NCBI RefSeq assembly: GCF_018687715.1
Contig: NC_056756.1
Span: 36,738,480-36,802,479, forward strand
Length of the DNA stretch: 64,000 bases
Direction of reading: 5' to 3'
Origin: Carya illinoinensis
Taxonomy: Eukaryota > Streptophyta > Magnoliopsida > Fagales > Juglandaceae
Below the pieces are notes generated by a model. That model had not been told where the DNA came from. It did not search any database and worked only from the letters and a program-made list of their open reading frames with translations. Numbering within the stretch: position 1 is the stretch's first letter; each line of letters opens with the position of its first letter. A program made the position numbers and the translations under genes. Positions 51,338 to 62,884 of this stretch are shown here, piece by piece.

Positions 51338-54065
51338 ATGGCCCCATCAGAGTTGAAAGAGCTAAAGAGTCATTGCTAAGGATATCACCCTGGGAGCACT
51401 AGTACTATTCGTGAAAAAGAGAGATAGAACCCTTAAGATGTACATTGACTATTGAAAACTAAATAAGATGACCATAAAGAATAGGTACACATTGCCAAGG
51501 ATAGATTATCTATTTGACCAATTACAAGGAGCAGTAATGTTCTCTACAATCCCTAGATCAAGATATCACCAATTGAGAATTAAAGAGGGCGACGTACCAA
51601 AAATAGCTTTCTAGACTAGGCATGGTCATTACAAATAGATTAGGTTCTGGCCATTTCTAATCCTATTTGTAGTAGTCTTCATAGACGATATCTTGGTGCA
51701 TTTTGGTGATGCCAAGGAGCATGAGAACCATCTTAGAGTGGTGTTGGAGATGATTAAGGACCATCGGTTGTTCACCAAACTTAGCAAATGCAAGTTTTGG
51801 CATGTGATTTCTAGGGAATGAGTCACCTCGATTCCGAGTAAGATTTAAACAATAGTTGAATGGCAGTGACCTACCTCTATACAAGAGGTGAGGAGTTTCC
51901 TAGGATTGGCAATCTATTATTGAGGTTTGTGGAAGGATTCTCTAGGTTATGTAGTTCACTAACGGCGATAACTAGGAAGAATGTGAAGTTCACCTGGATT
52001 GACAAGTGAGAACAAAGCTTTGAGGAGTTAAAGAGAAGGTTGACCTATGTTAAACTTATAAGTGCCTCATAAATAGTTTGTAGTATTTAGTGACACATCG
52101 AAGTAAGACCTAAGTTGCCTGTTGATGCAGGAAGGTAGGGTGGTAGCATATCCGTCCTGACAATTGAAGGATCATGAGAGGAACTACCCAACTCATGATG
52201 TGGAGTTAGTGGCGACACTGTTTACCTTGAAGATATGGTGGCACTACCTATATGGTGAAGAATGCGAGGTGTATACTGATCACAAGAGTTTAAAACACCT
52301 CTTCATTTATAAGAACTTAACATGAGACAACAAATATGGTTGGAGGCCATCAACAACTACTAGTGTTAAATTAAGTACTACCCGGGATGGGCTAACTTAG
52401 TCACCAATGCCCTAAGTAGTAAGTCAAGGGCAGGAGACACACGAGTACACTCGGAGGTGGACTCACTCTTAGATGATCAACCATTAAAAGAGGTTCTTAC
52501 TGCCCTACAGTGGGTCTAGATACATTATTTCGACTAGCTAAAGGACCGGCAAGAGATCCAAAATTGTAGAAGATTCAACAAAGAGTTTGCAACGATAGAC
52601 CTATGCACTTCAGCTTATGCGAAGATGGGACCCTATTTTTCAAAGGGAGGAAAGTGGTTTCGGCTAATTAGGAGGTTTTAGGATGGATACTGGGCGAAGC
52701 ACATTCCTCACCATACGCAATACACCCTGGAGGAACAAAGATTTAACGAGATCTTAAGAAAGAATTATGGTGGAAATTAATGAAATGAGATGTCGTCCAC
52801 TTTATTGAAAGTTGTGCCGCATGTCGAAGGGTAAAGGCGAAGCACCAAAGGCCGACAGGGAACCTATAGCCTTTACCTAGTCCTGAATGGAGGTGGCAAG
52901 ATGTCACCATAGATTTCATGATTGGATTACCTAGGACCCCCAGTGGGAAGTATGCCATATAGGTGATCGTATATCAATTGACTAAGAGTGCTCACTTCTT
53001 AGAGTAAACTCACACAGCTAATAGAGATCGTTAGGTTACACGAAGTCCCTAAGACTATAGTATCGGATCAATATTCAAGGTTCACCTCCCACTTTTGAAA
53101 AGTTTACACAAGGGGATGAGTACCAAACTGAAGTTTAGAAGTGCCTATCAACCAAAACTAAAAATCTCATCTCATCATTACAACTTTTTCAAATCCTCAT
53201 ACAAAATTTAATAAACAATTTAAAATTTTCAAATTCCAATACAAAACTAATATTAAGAAATTATATTATAACAATATTTTATTCATTACTATTCAAAACA
53301 TCTCATCTTATCTGTGTAACCAAATAGGGCCTCAAAAAGGACAATAAGGACTCTTGAGAGAGACTGCGCGATGAATTTTGAAGGACCCTAGGAGAGGCAT
53401 TTCCCACTTACCCACTTGTTAAATTTGTGTATAATAATAGTTATCAGACAACCATTCAGATAGCCCCTTACAAGGCATTGTATGGAAGGAAGTGTGAGTC
53501 AAGATTATGCTGGGATGAGGTAGGGGAAGCCAAGGTGATTGGCCAAAAATCTTCCAAAAGATAACTAGCCAGGTCAAGGTCATACGTGTAAGGATGGTCA
53601 CATCTCAAAGTAGGCAAAAAATCTACATTGAAGATGGTGACAGGATGTACATCGAGGTATTACCTATGCAGGGTGTTAGGAGGTATAGGCTAAAGAGGCA
53701 GCTAAGCCCAAGTTATATTGGACCATACCAAATAATGGGAAGAGTTGCCAGTAGCATACCAAGTGGCATTATCCATAGATTCTGAAGGAATACACAATGT
53801 GTTCCACGTTTCCTCGTTGAGAAAGAGTTTTAGTAACCAGTAGCCTCTGGTTATTGGACCAAATCTGGTTCCATTACAACCAAATCTCACTTACAAGGAG
53901 AATCCGATATGAATAATTGATTGGAAAGAGGAAATATTATGATCTAAAGTTGTACCATTGATAAAAGTACAGCGGGGAGACATATGAAATGAGGAGCTCA
54001 GTTGGGGAAATGAGGAGCTCAGTTGGGGAAGTGAGCGGGTCATGCAGGAGCATTTTTTGCATTTA
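51338..54065 (+). pseudogene. Decayed Ty3/gypsy pol (RT, RNase H, integrase, C-terminal tail)
   Basis: From ATG 51338 the landmarks run in gypsy order, with many stops. [60 protein letters not shown] (catalytic FIDD kept, about 51670-51705) and TSIQEVRSFLGLA. RNase [21 protein letters not shown] (about 52240-52300). Integrase: VVHFIESCAACRRVKAKHQR and WQDVTIDFMIGLPRTPSGKY (52790-52960). After a MITE (53161-53332) it resumes with RTIRTLER, VYNNSYQTTIQIAPYKALYG and NVFHVSSLRKSF, ending at a chromodomain-like tail with a 21-bp duplication (53990-54031). An RT segment before FIDD is deleted. The wording suits the Tekay/Del chromovirus group. Confidence 0.88.
53161..53332 (-). mobile_element. MITE inserted in gypsy integrase
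   Basis: This AT-rich element runs from AAAATCTCATCTCATCATTA to GTAACCAAATAGGGCCT. On the minus strand it begins AGGCCCTATTTGGTTAC and holds GATGAGATG-type tracts. It interrupts the integrase between YQPK and RTIRTL. Its layout resembles 1421-1604. A clean target duplication was not seen because the flank is A-rich and a few codons of integrase are missing. Confidence 0.68.
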
Positions 54066-57000
54066 TTCTTGTAAAGATGAGCTGTAACGCACGATACGAG
54101 GGTAATTCAAACAATTTAACGTAAAGGTGTGTCTATAAATAAGCCTCTAACCCACCCTCTTTGAATACATTGTCAAGAACTTCCAGAAGTATTGACATGG
54201 TAAGAGAGAAAAGAATGGCCCAAAACGCATAAATGCCACATGAGATTATGTGCCGATAACTAGAGGAATGATGCAAGAGGGAGAGATTAAAGGCAAAGTG
54301 AAAGAGGTTAGAAGAGGAGCATCGCCAAGACAAAGAAAGTACTTGAAGGACTAGATCTCTAATAATAGAGATGCTACATCATGATGGCACCACCATGGCG
54401 CTACACATGGAGAAGAGAAAGATGTCGACACGTGACGAGCAAGATGAGGAGGATGGTGAGGATTCCCCAATGCAATAGCCAGCTAAAAGTTCAATGGTAG
54501 AATTTCTATAGGATTTAGGAACCTAAGGTAGTTATAAGTGTTAGAATGTGATATAGTCTGCGCCATTAGACTCAGTAAATTATTTAGAATTTTATGGCAT
54601 ACCAATTTCATTTTTGTTTATTTCAAGACACTTCGAGGTTGAATTTCGATAAAAGAATTGCACAGTTAGTTTAGTGTGTATGTTTAGGATTTTATCGTAT
54701 AATGTTTATTTTTACTTTTCCTGGAGTGAATAGTAACCTTAATAGTAATACCAAGTGTAGTGTTTTCAAAATCACAATGAGGAATGTCCCAATTAGGTTA
54801 TAGAATTTTATTTGGACACTGAGAAAGATCTTAGCTATATTTGGTGAATATTATTGGACACTTGGTACCAAGAGGAACCATGAGATAGAAATGTGAAGAA
54901 AATTAAGGTGTGAGATCATACCATTTAAGCAAAATCCTATTCTATCCAATCATCCAAATTGTGCCAAACTAAAGAGAGTTTCAACCCTAGTGAAATCCTA
55001 AATGGTTGGAATCCAATTGAAATCACAAAAGTTTGGTTAAAAACCAAAACCCTAAACTATTTTCTCAATCCCTAAAGCTGGCCTCCAAACCCTATTTGAT
55101 CTAATTTCTAATATTGTATTTAATCACTTGATTAAATCACTTTCAGATGCTATTAATTTCTCAAATTCATGTATGACATTATCATCCAACCCTTTAAACA
55201 TTGAAAATTTTATTGAATCAAGAAAAATTAGATTTGACCTTAATAACATCTCAAACCGTAACCAAACTATTTTTAAATCTCAAATAAAGCCCACTTCTTT
55301 AAGGCCCATAAAGGTTCACAAATTTTGACAACTTTGGCAAAGTTTATTGAGGAAAGTTTTCCCCATAGATGAAAAACCAACTTATGCCCATGACAGCCCC
55401 AAATAGTCCCTTGATGTGAGAGAAAAGTCCATCTCACACTTTCCCTTTTACACAGCAACAACAACAACAACAACAACCCATTTCTACTCACTATTTGCAC
55501 ATTTTTGTGACCTAATCACCACCCATCAAGGTGTCACTCAAGCACAAACTTCACGTTTAAGAAGTGTATTAGGCGTGTAAGTCATCCTTTCACTTATTTC
55601 ACCCATTTTCATTTCCGTTCTTGGAGAGAACACTTAGAAACTCTCTTGGGTAGTTTTCTAAGCCTTTTTGTATGCCTTTTAGAAGCCCTTGTAAGTATTT
55701 TCTTAGGATGATTTTCTTATGAAAGTTATTTGTCTTTGAGTTTAGTTTCTATGGGTACCTTATTTGTTTGAATTTATGGACATTTGATCGGTCAAAAGTT
55801 AAAGGAAAAACTGGATAGTGTGTTGTATTTTGGGTAATAAACTGGATAGTGTGTTATATTTTGGAGTCTTTAACCAAGCTAATGGATAAATCTTGGTCCA
55901 GAAATTTTATAGAGTATTTTTAGCATGTTTATATGAATGTTTGTTGGAGATTCTTTGCATGATTAAAACTTTTGATGAAAGAGTTTTTTAGATCTAGAAA
56001 TCTAGAAACTGGAAGAAGAAAAACAACTTATGTTTTAAGAAAGTTTGAATCTTTTGTGGTTTAATCTTAATCCAATGGCGTTGATAATTTTGTTTGATGA
56101 TCCTAAGCCTTTTACCTACATGTTAGATAGTTTGAATATTTTTAGTGTTATTTGCAATAATATGAATTTTTATGCAAGAGAATACTTAGTTAAGTCAAAA
56201 GTTTGATGTTTTCAGTTAGATCCATGTTTTGGTTTATTTTATAGCCATGTGATTTTATGTTTAACGCTTAGATCTACTTTAGGACACATTTTTAAATTAT
56301 ATGATGTTTTGGTTTAAAGATATCATCATAGTATGTCTCTGATCAAGTGTTTGATCAAAGCAAAGTTGAGAAACAAATCTTTTTTTGAATAATTGTTTGA
56401 GTCGAGTACTTTAGGTGAGATTTTGTGATTTTTGGTGACGTTTATGTGTTGATTCAAAACATCTTGGTTTTTAGGAATGTGTTATGAACATGTTAGAAGA
56501 AAGTTTTGAATTTTTGGAGCTCCTTGAAGATGTTTTGAAATATGTCAAAACCTTGTCATTCAATGGTTTGTATTTTAGTTAAGAAGTTTGGATATTTTTA
56601 CTAAAATGTTTTGTATTTATGAGAAGCAGATTTTTTATGGATGTTATAAGCATGTTTTTAAGCTTAAGATATGAGGATTTTTGTTGCAATATTTCGGTTT
56701 GATCATGAATTTTGAAGTTAGAGGAAATTGCAACAAAAATTAAGAGATGTGGTTTTTGAAAATTTTGGCTTTACGATGTTTTTCATTGTTGTGTTTGGTT
56801 TTAATTTTTTCTAAGTTGATATTTGAGTTTATGACAAAATTTACATTTCTTTGGTGATTTTTTGAGTTAGGATGTGAAATTCTTAAGTTAAGGATAAAAT
56901 GATCATTTTCTCACATGTAGATGGTAAAATTGTAATTTTATTCTAATTTAGCATTATTCATGTTTTAGAACTCATACTTACACTTTCTTGTGTTTAGTGC

Positions 57001-57282
57001 TTTGTCTCATAAGATGCAATGATCATTGTAAGTTAGCTATTAACTTACTATCAAATTACTGTATGTGATAGATAAAGGAATTACAGTTTATGTATGTATG
57101 TTATCATATATGCCATATTATGCCATGTCACTTCATGATTATCTATTATAAACAATCCTTGTTTATTAAACAATTTATTATGTCATGTATTGTTATATGT
57201 TATAAGTATTCATGTTATGTAATGTTATCTATTACACGTATGTCATATCAAGTAATATTTTCTGTTACATGTTATTCCATGT

Positions 57283-57400
57283 TACAAAATATTGTATGTT
57301 ACACATTATGTCATATTACAAAATATTGTATATTACATGTTATGCCATGTTATGAATCATCGTCTGTTACACATTATGTCATGCAATAAAATATTTTTTT
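57283..57400. repeat. Degenerate short tandem array in the LTR-like block
   Basis: About three diverged copies of a roughly 40-base unit with TTACAAAATATTGTATRTTAC and CATTATGTCAT wording. The ORFs across it are repeat translations. Confidence 0.65.
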
Positions 57401-58094
57401 TGTTCCATAGTACGTCATGTGTTTTGTCTTACATTCATATCATGTTACGTTACACTAGGACTTTTGTCCTTTCATTTCATTTCACGTTTTGTCTCAACTA
57501 TAGTTTGTGTATCTCAAGAATAACCTTTCAAGTCGTGTCAAGTCTATTTACATACATCACGACCTTAAGTGCTAAGATGAGGTAATATCCTGGTGGAAAT
57601 CTTTTGTTCACATTGGAGTGTCTAAACTAGTATGAAATTTTCTGGATTGACAAGGTAAAGATCAACGAGCTGTGAATGAGACATAATTAACTGGTCACCA
57701 GAGTAGCAGCATGAACTAATGCCAATGGTGCAGCCCACATTTCAATTTCATGTTATAAGTAGTCATGTCGGTCCAGATACTTGACACGAGATACATATAG
57801 TACGTGTCCACAACAGATGCAAATACCTATGAAGTAGCATGTATGCATGTGTCCATAACAAGTGCAGATACTTGTGAACTAGAGCGTATATTAACGCACT
57901 AACAATTGATGCAAATGTGTTGTGATTTAGTATTCAGTAGGAACACATGGCTCAAGGGAACCTATGTAGCACCCATATGGTAACTTTTATTTATTATGCT
58001 TAATGAACAAGATTCCAAGTTTATGTATTTCACGTTCATGCTATGTTTAAATTCACGTTCAGTCATGTTTCAAGTTCATGTTCTATCCATGTTT

Positions 58095-58250
58095 CAGTTC
58101 AAGTTCATGTTATTTAGATCAAGTTCATGTCATGACAAGTGTCAAGTTTGGTTCACGTTTCAGTGCAAGTTCATATTATTCAGATTAAGCTCATGTCACG
58201 TCAAGTTTCAAGATCAGTTCAAATTTCAGTTCAAGTCATGTCAATTTATA
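58095..58250. repeat. 66-bp tandem repeat, two copies plus a partial third
   Basis: Units start CAGTTCAAGTTCATGTTAT (58095), CAGTGCAAGTTCATATTAT (58161) and CAGTTCAAGTCATG (58227). The first two units are exactly 66 bases with scattered mismatches. They lie inside the LTR-like block. Confidence 0.85.
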
Positions 58251-58868
58251 CCACGTTATACGTCAAGTTATATATAACTTCAATTATGCATTCATGCCTT
58301 TACTATCATGCATGCATTACCTATGAGGAATTTCTATGTTAACTTGCTAGGATTTGTACTCAAATCTTATTATGGTAGTTCCAACTACCATTCCTCCTGC
58401 TTGGTAGGAGATGTATCAAGACCAAGAAAAGGAGCGAAGCCTAGTAGACTAGAGGTGGTTAATTAGGCGGCACCAATGTGACACAGAGCTTATGACCTCC
58501 TTGGTTAAATTTTTGGACAATATTATGACATCATTGGTCAAGTTACGCAAGTTGCTCAATGAACTAGCCAAGAATTTTGCTTATGTAACAATAGAGCTCT
58601 GCTCCCTTTTGAGACTCTTATTGTAATTATGAATGTTTAGCATTTCAATATGTATGGATTATGCTTTATGTATTTGAGATATCTTTAGTTGGTGCATAGT
58701 ATTGATCAAAGAAAAAGAAAATATTTGTTGTGAATATTACATACTATTAGATTCATGTTAGGTGCATTGCATCTTTATTTGTCATGAATAGGGGCAGGTA
58801 ATTTTGTATTGCATATTCCAACACTTCAGATATAAATCCGAATCCAAGCAAAATCTTGGGGCATCACA

Positions 58869-59159
58869 CCCAATGTTCTATGGGACCAAATCTAACAAGG
58901 AAGCTAGGATACGAGAGAGCACAACTGGCGGGCAAACCAAAAGGAGTAGGTGAAGGAGACATGAAGAGTCATCGCATGTCCCTCTCGCAAATGGTGAAGG
59001 TTGGTCTACAAACCCATACAAGGGAAAGTCCCATTTGGAATCAAAGACGACCGGAGGTATCAAAGGATCCTACATCTAAGGTCCCTCTCTTGGAAGGATA
59101 GAGCAAGAGAGAACCCTCACTGAATTTCAAGGATGAAATTCCCTGTAAGGAGGGAAGGA
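58869..59159 (+). other. Possible gypsy 3' end with polypurine tract
   Basis: The stretch has no firm domain, but it ends TTTCAAGGATGAAATTCC..TAAGGAGGGAAGGA directly before TGTGAAGGCCCCGCC. That is the usual junction of gypsy pol tail, polypurine tract and 3' LTR start. The open frame at 58856-59101 has no motif that I recognise. Confidence 0.4.
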
Positions 59160-60886
59160 TGTGAAGGCCCCGCCAACCAAAGGGGATAGACCACCAATAG
59201 AGTTGAGGGGAAGGAAAAGATGAGGGACACTCTATTGGTGTGGCAAATAAAATTGTTGCAAGTGCTGTAAAGTATAACTAGTCTAACATGTGGGCAAGTA
59301 AGCACCTTGTGGACCTATTCGCAGATACATCCCCAATGCGAGGTGGAGATGAGTGTCTCATTCCTTGGTAGGTGAGCTAGAAAAGTCGCCCTCCATGAAG
59401 GTGAGAACAAGAAGCTGAAGATGCCAGTGGCTGTGATAGGCCAAAGCTACTATCTTAGGGCAAGTACGATCTATGATAGAACAACCAGACATGGGAGCTT
59501 TCCGAAACAAAGCGTAAGAAGCTTAGAAACGTGGAAGTGTCGTAAGCAGAAGTCCATACTCCAATTGAAGGGTTGCATCCAAAGTGGGCCTGCTAGAGGG
59601 ATTACAACTCGAAAAATCATATCTGAACCTGTCACATGGAAGATCCTCACTCAAGGATAGGAAAATGAGTTAGCAAACCATAAGAAAGTGAGGACCATGT
59701 CCTAAACGTCTGTCTCTATCATCCTGCAGTACAACAGTTGAGGCCAAAAGACTCTTATTCAAGCATGCTTGGAGTCAAAGATCTTACACACTTGCGATCT
59801 CGTTACCCGAAAGCAACCAAGGGAACAAGGAAGGGAGCTATGCTAATGAATAACAAGCCCAATGTTCTAAAGTAGGTTAGCTTCTAAGACATGCGTAGGG
59901 AATATGGGGTGAATGTTCTTTGTAAGAAGAATTTACATTTCTGTAACCTTTCCCCTTTCTGAACATAAATAAATCTATTTTCAAAGCATTATGTTTATCT
60001 TATATTTCTTGCTTTCCGAGACTTAATGTGTTTTCTATCTTCATTGCAGCATGATCCCATCATAAATATCTATATCTCTGTGTGAGTACGGTGAACCATG
60101 CTTTAACCTTCATGGGATGGGACGGAGTTCCCGATGCCCATTCATGCGAGACATTTCCACAAGTTTCAAACAAGTAGAGGGATTCCCTGTAAATCATTGG
60201 GGTGGGGCGGTATTGTATTTGGCCAAACTTGATAGTCGGGATGCAGAATCCCCTGAAATATCACGTGTTTGTGTCTTTGAGTTAATTGGTTGGGTAGATG
60301 TTCCCCTGTGCAACTTATTGTCTTTATGTGAGAATTCGATCTACGTTTAGGTACAAGCAATTTGGCTTGCACTAGGACAAATGGGTGGAAGGGATTTCCC
60401 CGATGTTGGGAGGTGGAGCAACTCATCCCTTGTTTGCCCATCTATGGATGAAATGTCTGTCTCACGAAATGTTTGTGTGATGATATGTCTGTGTGAAAAT
60501 ATTTATGTGATGGGCGTCTATGTGTTGGCTGTGGTACCAGTAAACCAACATGACCAATGGACTTGACCTACTGGAGCGATGGGTGGTTCCTCTCCTAAAT
60601 ATTATCTGAAGATTTAAGGTATTTTTTTTTTTTTTATAGGGTGATTCCTCTCCACGCTTAATGATTTAACTAAAAGGGTGATTCCTCACTATGTTTTACA
60701 AACTCATGAGTCTATGTCCATGAGGATGATTCATTGCTAAGGCATGTATGCATATGCCCCTTCCTATTTACCCAAAATGTTCATTACATTTTTAGGAGCA
60801 TTATCTCTCATTAGCAGTGTTGTCATAACTACCTAACTACCTATGGTTTCACTATCGAAACAATAGACTGTGATGTAGAATTAGAA
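59160..60886 (+). other. Probable gypsy LTR sequence and unassigned spacer
   Basis: The region begins TGTGAAGGCCCCGCC after a purine tract, as a 3' LTR would. Parts of 59560-60340 are related to 50150-51000. No right end was found. Short ORFs lack recognisable motifs. Up to 60886 the sequence reads as spacer, with a T-run near 60622 and the 5' part of the fragment split by the hAT-like element. Confidence 0.35.
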
Positions 60887-61779
60887 CTAGGAGATAGGGG
60901 TGTAAACCGATGCGTCGGCGTCGGTTTCGGCGTCAAACCGAAACCCCACCGACGTGGAAAAACGACACAAATCTCGACCGAAACCGACCGGAGAATGGGG
61001 AGGAAACCGTCGTCCTCGGTCTCGGTGTAACTCCGGTCGGTTCGTCGGCGTCATCAGTTGCTGAGGGAGAGAGCGAGAGAGGGCGATGAAGCCGCGGTGA
61101 CTGAGATTTTTGAGAGAGAGAGAGAGAGATAGAGAGAAAGCGAGAGAGAGAGGAGGGGGGCGGCGGCGACATTGATGTGTTAAAGAAGTTAAAGAAGAGA
61201 AACGGGGAAGAAGAGAAAGGGTACGGGCGCTGTGTTAACCCTAGGGTTAAACGGCGCCATTCCTTTTATTATTTTTTTCAAATACTGAGTCCTAAAACGA
61301 CGCCGTTTCACTTAAGTTTAAGTTAAACGGCGCCGTTCCATAAGTGATGTTTTTAACGCACAGGCTTTAAATGGTGTTTTTCCATTTAAATGAGTGAAAT
61401 GGCACCGTTTAGATAAGTATATTTTTTAAAAAAATATAAATATAAATAGTCGGCCGGTTCAACGGTTTTTAGGGGGGTGAACCGCTGCCGAACCGACCGA
61501 CTACGGTTTTGCATAAATAATACCGACGGCCGACCGGTTCCCTGCCGGTTCCGTGTGGTGGCAGTCGGTTGGCGTCGGCGGCGGTCAGCGGGATCGATTC
61601 CTGTACAACCCTACTAGGAGAGATGCTTGAGGAGGAGGAGCCAAACCAGACAGTGCTTGTCTCTGTCGTGGACCCCAAGCATTATTTTGGGTTGCACTTA
61701 GCCTTTGAAAAGGGGCAACCACTGTATTCGGTCTATTGCCTATTAGGCGATGAACGTACCATTTTGGGTTGTATGTAAT
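60800..61779 (+). pseudogene. Unidentified coding fragment split by the hAT-like element
   Basis: Left of the insertion one frame reads TIDCDVELELG. Right of it, through the target duplication, the same frame continues GEMLEEEEPNQTVLVSVVD, then HYFGLHLAFEKGQPLYSVYC to a stop at 61779. With one copy of the 8-bp duplication removed, the frame is continuous from about 60803. The composition is protein-like, but I do not recognise the family and it may be a fragment of a host gene or an unknown element. Upstream, a TAG near 60800 limits the frame unless an intron lies there. Confidence 0.35.
60895..61613. mobile_element. Non-autonomous hAT-like element, 719 bp
   Basis: The ends are TAGGGGTGTAAA and TGTACAACCCTA, short inverted repeats matching at about 10 of 12 positions. 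The perfect 8-bp direct repeat CTAGGAGA lies at 60887-60894 and 61614-61621. An 8-bp duplication with TAGGG-type ends is characteristic of hAT transposons. The interior is unusually GC-rich: CGGTT/CCGAC motifs near both ends, a GA-rich stretch (61065-61155) and four variants of AACGGCGCCGTT. No transposase is encoded. ORFs in it are fortuitous. Confidence 0.92.
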
Positions 61780-62440
61780 TTGAATTGATATTGATAAGAA
61801 ATTACGATAATGTTTTTTTTAAATGTGTTTTAGACTCTAGTACTGAAAGTTCTAGTTACCAACTAAACCTTTATCTTTTCCCCTACGATCTTATATCCAT
61901 GACCCACACATGCACTTCCATCTAGATGAGGCACGTCTTACCCAATCAAACCCTGGGTGTTGACTGTCAGGCCAACACCCTTGGCATCATAGAACCTCGC
62001 CTAAACTTTTACACGAGGTGTGTCACACCTAATAGTGCACAAAGTGAGAAGAATATTAGAGGTACATCACACACAACTAATCAAGACTATCATGATAATA
62101 AGGGTATTACACTTTAAGCCCGATGATTTCACAACTAGTGGCTAGAACATATATGCTGATCTCAACCATTTTATAAAGGATAAAGAAACAAATCCAACAT
62201 AAAAGTAGAGGCAAAGGGCACTAATGATCATGACGATGATGATGAACAAGTTGAAAAACCAAAAACTAGAATGACGTTTGCCATTGAGAAAAAGCTACAT
62301 GCTCGTGTAGCAATACATTATCCTTCATCTTCCAACTGTATTCTCTTGTATTGGGAAAGGGAGAAGAGGGGATGGTGCCTAGGAAGGAAGAGGGAAGAAG
62401 AGAAATGAGAGAGAAAATGGAGACAACGGCTAGGAAAAAG
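61780..62440. other. Unassigned spacer
   Basis: No gene is recognised. A small inverted pair, GGGTGTTGAC/GCCAACACCC, occurs near 61955-61980. The sequence is of the kind seen in old LTRs. Confidence 0.4.
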
Positions 62441-62884
62441 TGTAACACCCCATTGGAATGCCCAAACTACTTGGCTTAGACTCCAAAACGACTAGTTAAT
62501 GATACAATTAGAGCCTCATTAGAACATTATAAAGAGCAAAAACTTCTCTTTCCCAAGCAAAGTGAGATTTTATACACAACCTACCCTTATCATTATCATA
62601 TGAGGTATCACAATACACCCTCTTTAAGTTCCCGTTGTTCACATTGGGCTAATCCATCGTAGGTGGCACGACTTAAATCTCACATTTCTAGTTGAGATAG
62701 GCTCTGATTCCATATATAACACCCCAATAGAAAAATCAAACCATATAACTTATACTCTAAAAAGATTAGTCATTAATACAATTCTAACCTTAATGGAATA
62801 TTATAAACATCAAAAACTTATCATTCCTAAGCAATATTTGATCCCATACACTCTAATTTTATCTTTGTCATATGGATATCACAA
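62441..62884. repeat. Two diverged ~170-bp direct repeats, 274 bp apart
   Basis: Copy 1 (62441-62613) begins TGTAACACCCCATTGGAATG and copy 2 (62715-62883) begins TATAACACCCCAATAGAAAA. Both then run in parallel through 'ctcyaaaaygactagt/attagtc', 'acattataaa.a.caaaaactt' and 'cctaagcaa' and end at TATCACAA. The roughly 100 bp between them ends GGCTCTGATTCCATAT. It could be a tandem array of a dispersed repeat or part of an LTR. Confidence 0.75.

Larger units (their letters stand above)
54066..58868 (+). repeat. Long LTR-like block following gypsy pol
   Basis: About 4.8 kb of non-coding DNA ends in GGGGCATCACA (58868). Candidate starts are TGTGATATAG (54547), which pairs with ATCACA as a 6-bp inverted end, or TGTAACGCACG (54081), which follows a decayed 'attcttgtaaagatgag' purine-like tract after pol. 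Near 57560 the block CATCACGACCTTAAG..GATGAGGTAATATCCTGGTGGA matches the TATCACGACCCCAAG block of the two solo LTRs, giving plus orientation. A 66-bp tandem repeat lies at 58095-58250. The LTR nature is fairly secure; the boundaries are not. Confidence 0.5.

Noticed and set aside
57090..58342. Several Cys/His/Tyr-rich ORFs
   Set aside because: They are translations of degenerate GTTACATGTTATG and TTCAAGTTCATG repeats in an LTR-like block.
61926..62117. 63-aa plus-strand ORF
   Set aside because: No motif, and the surrounding sequence looks like repeat-derived spacer.
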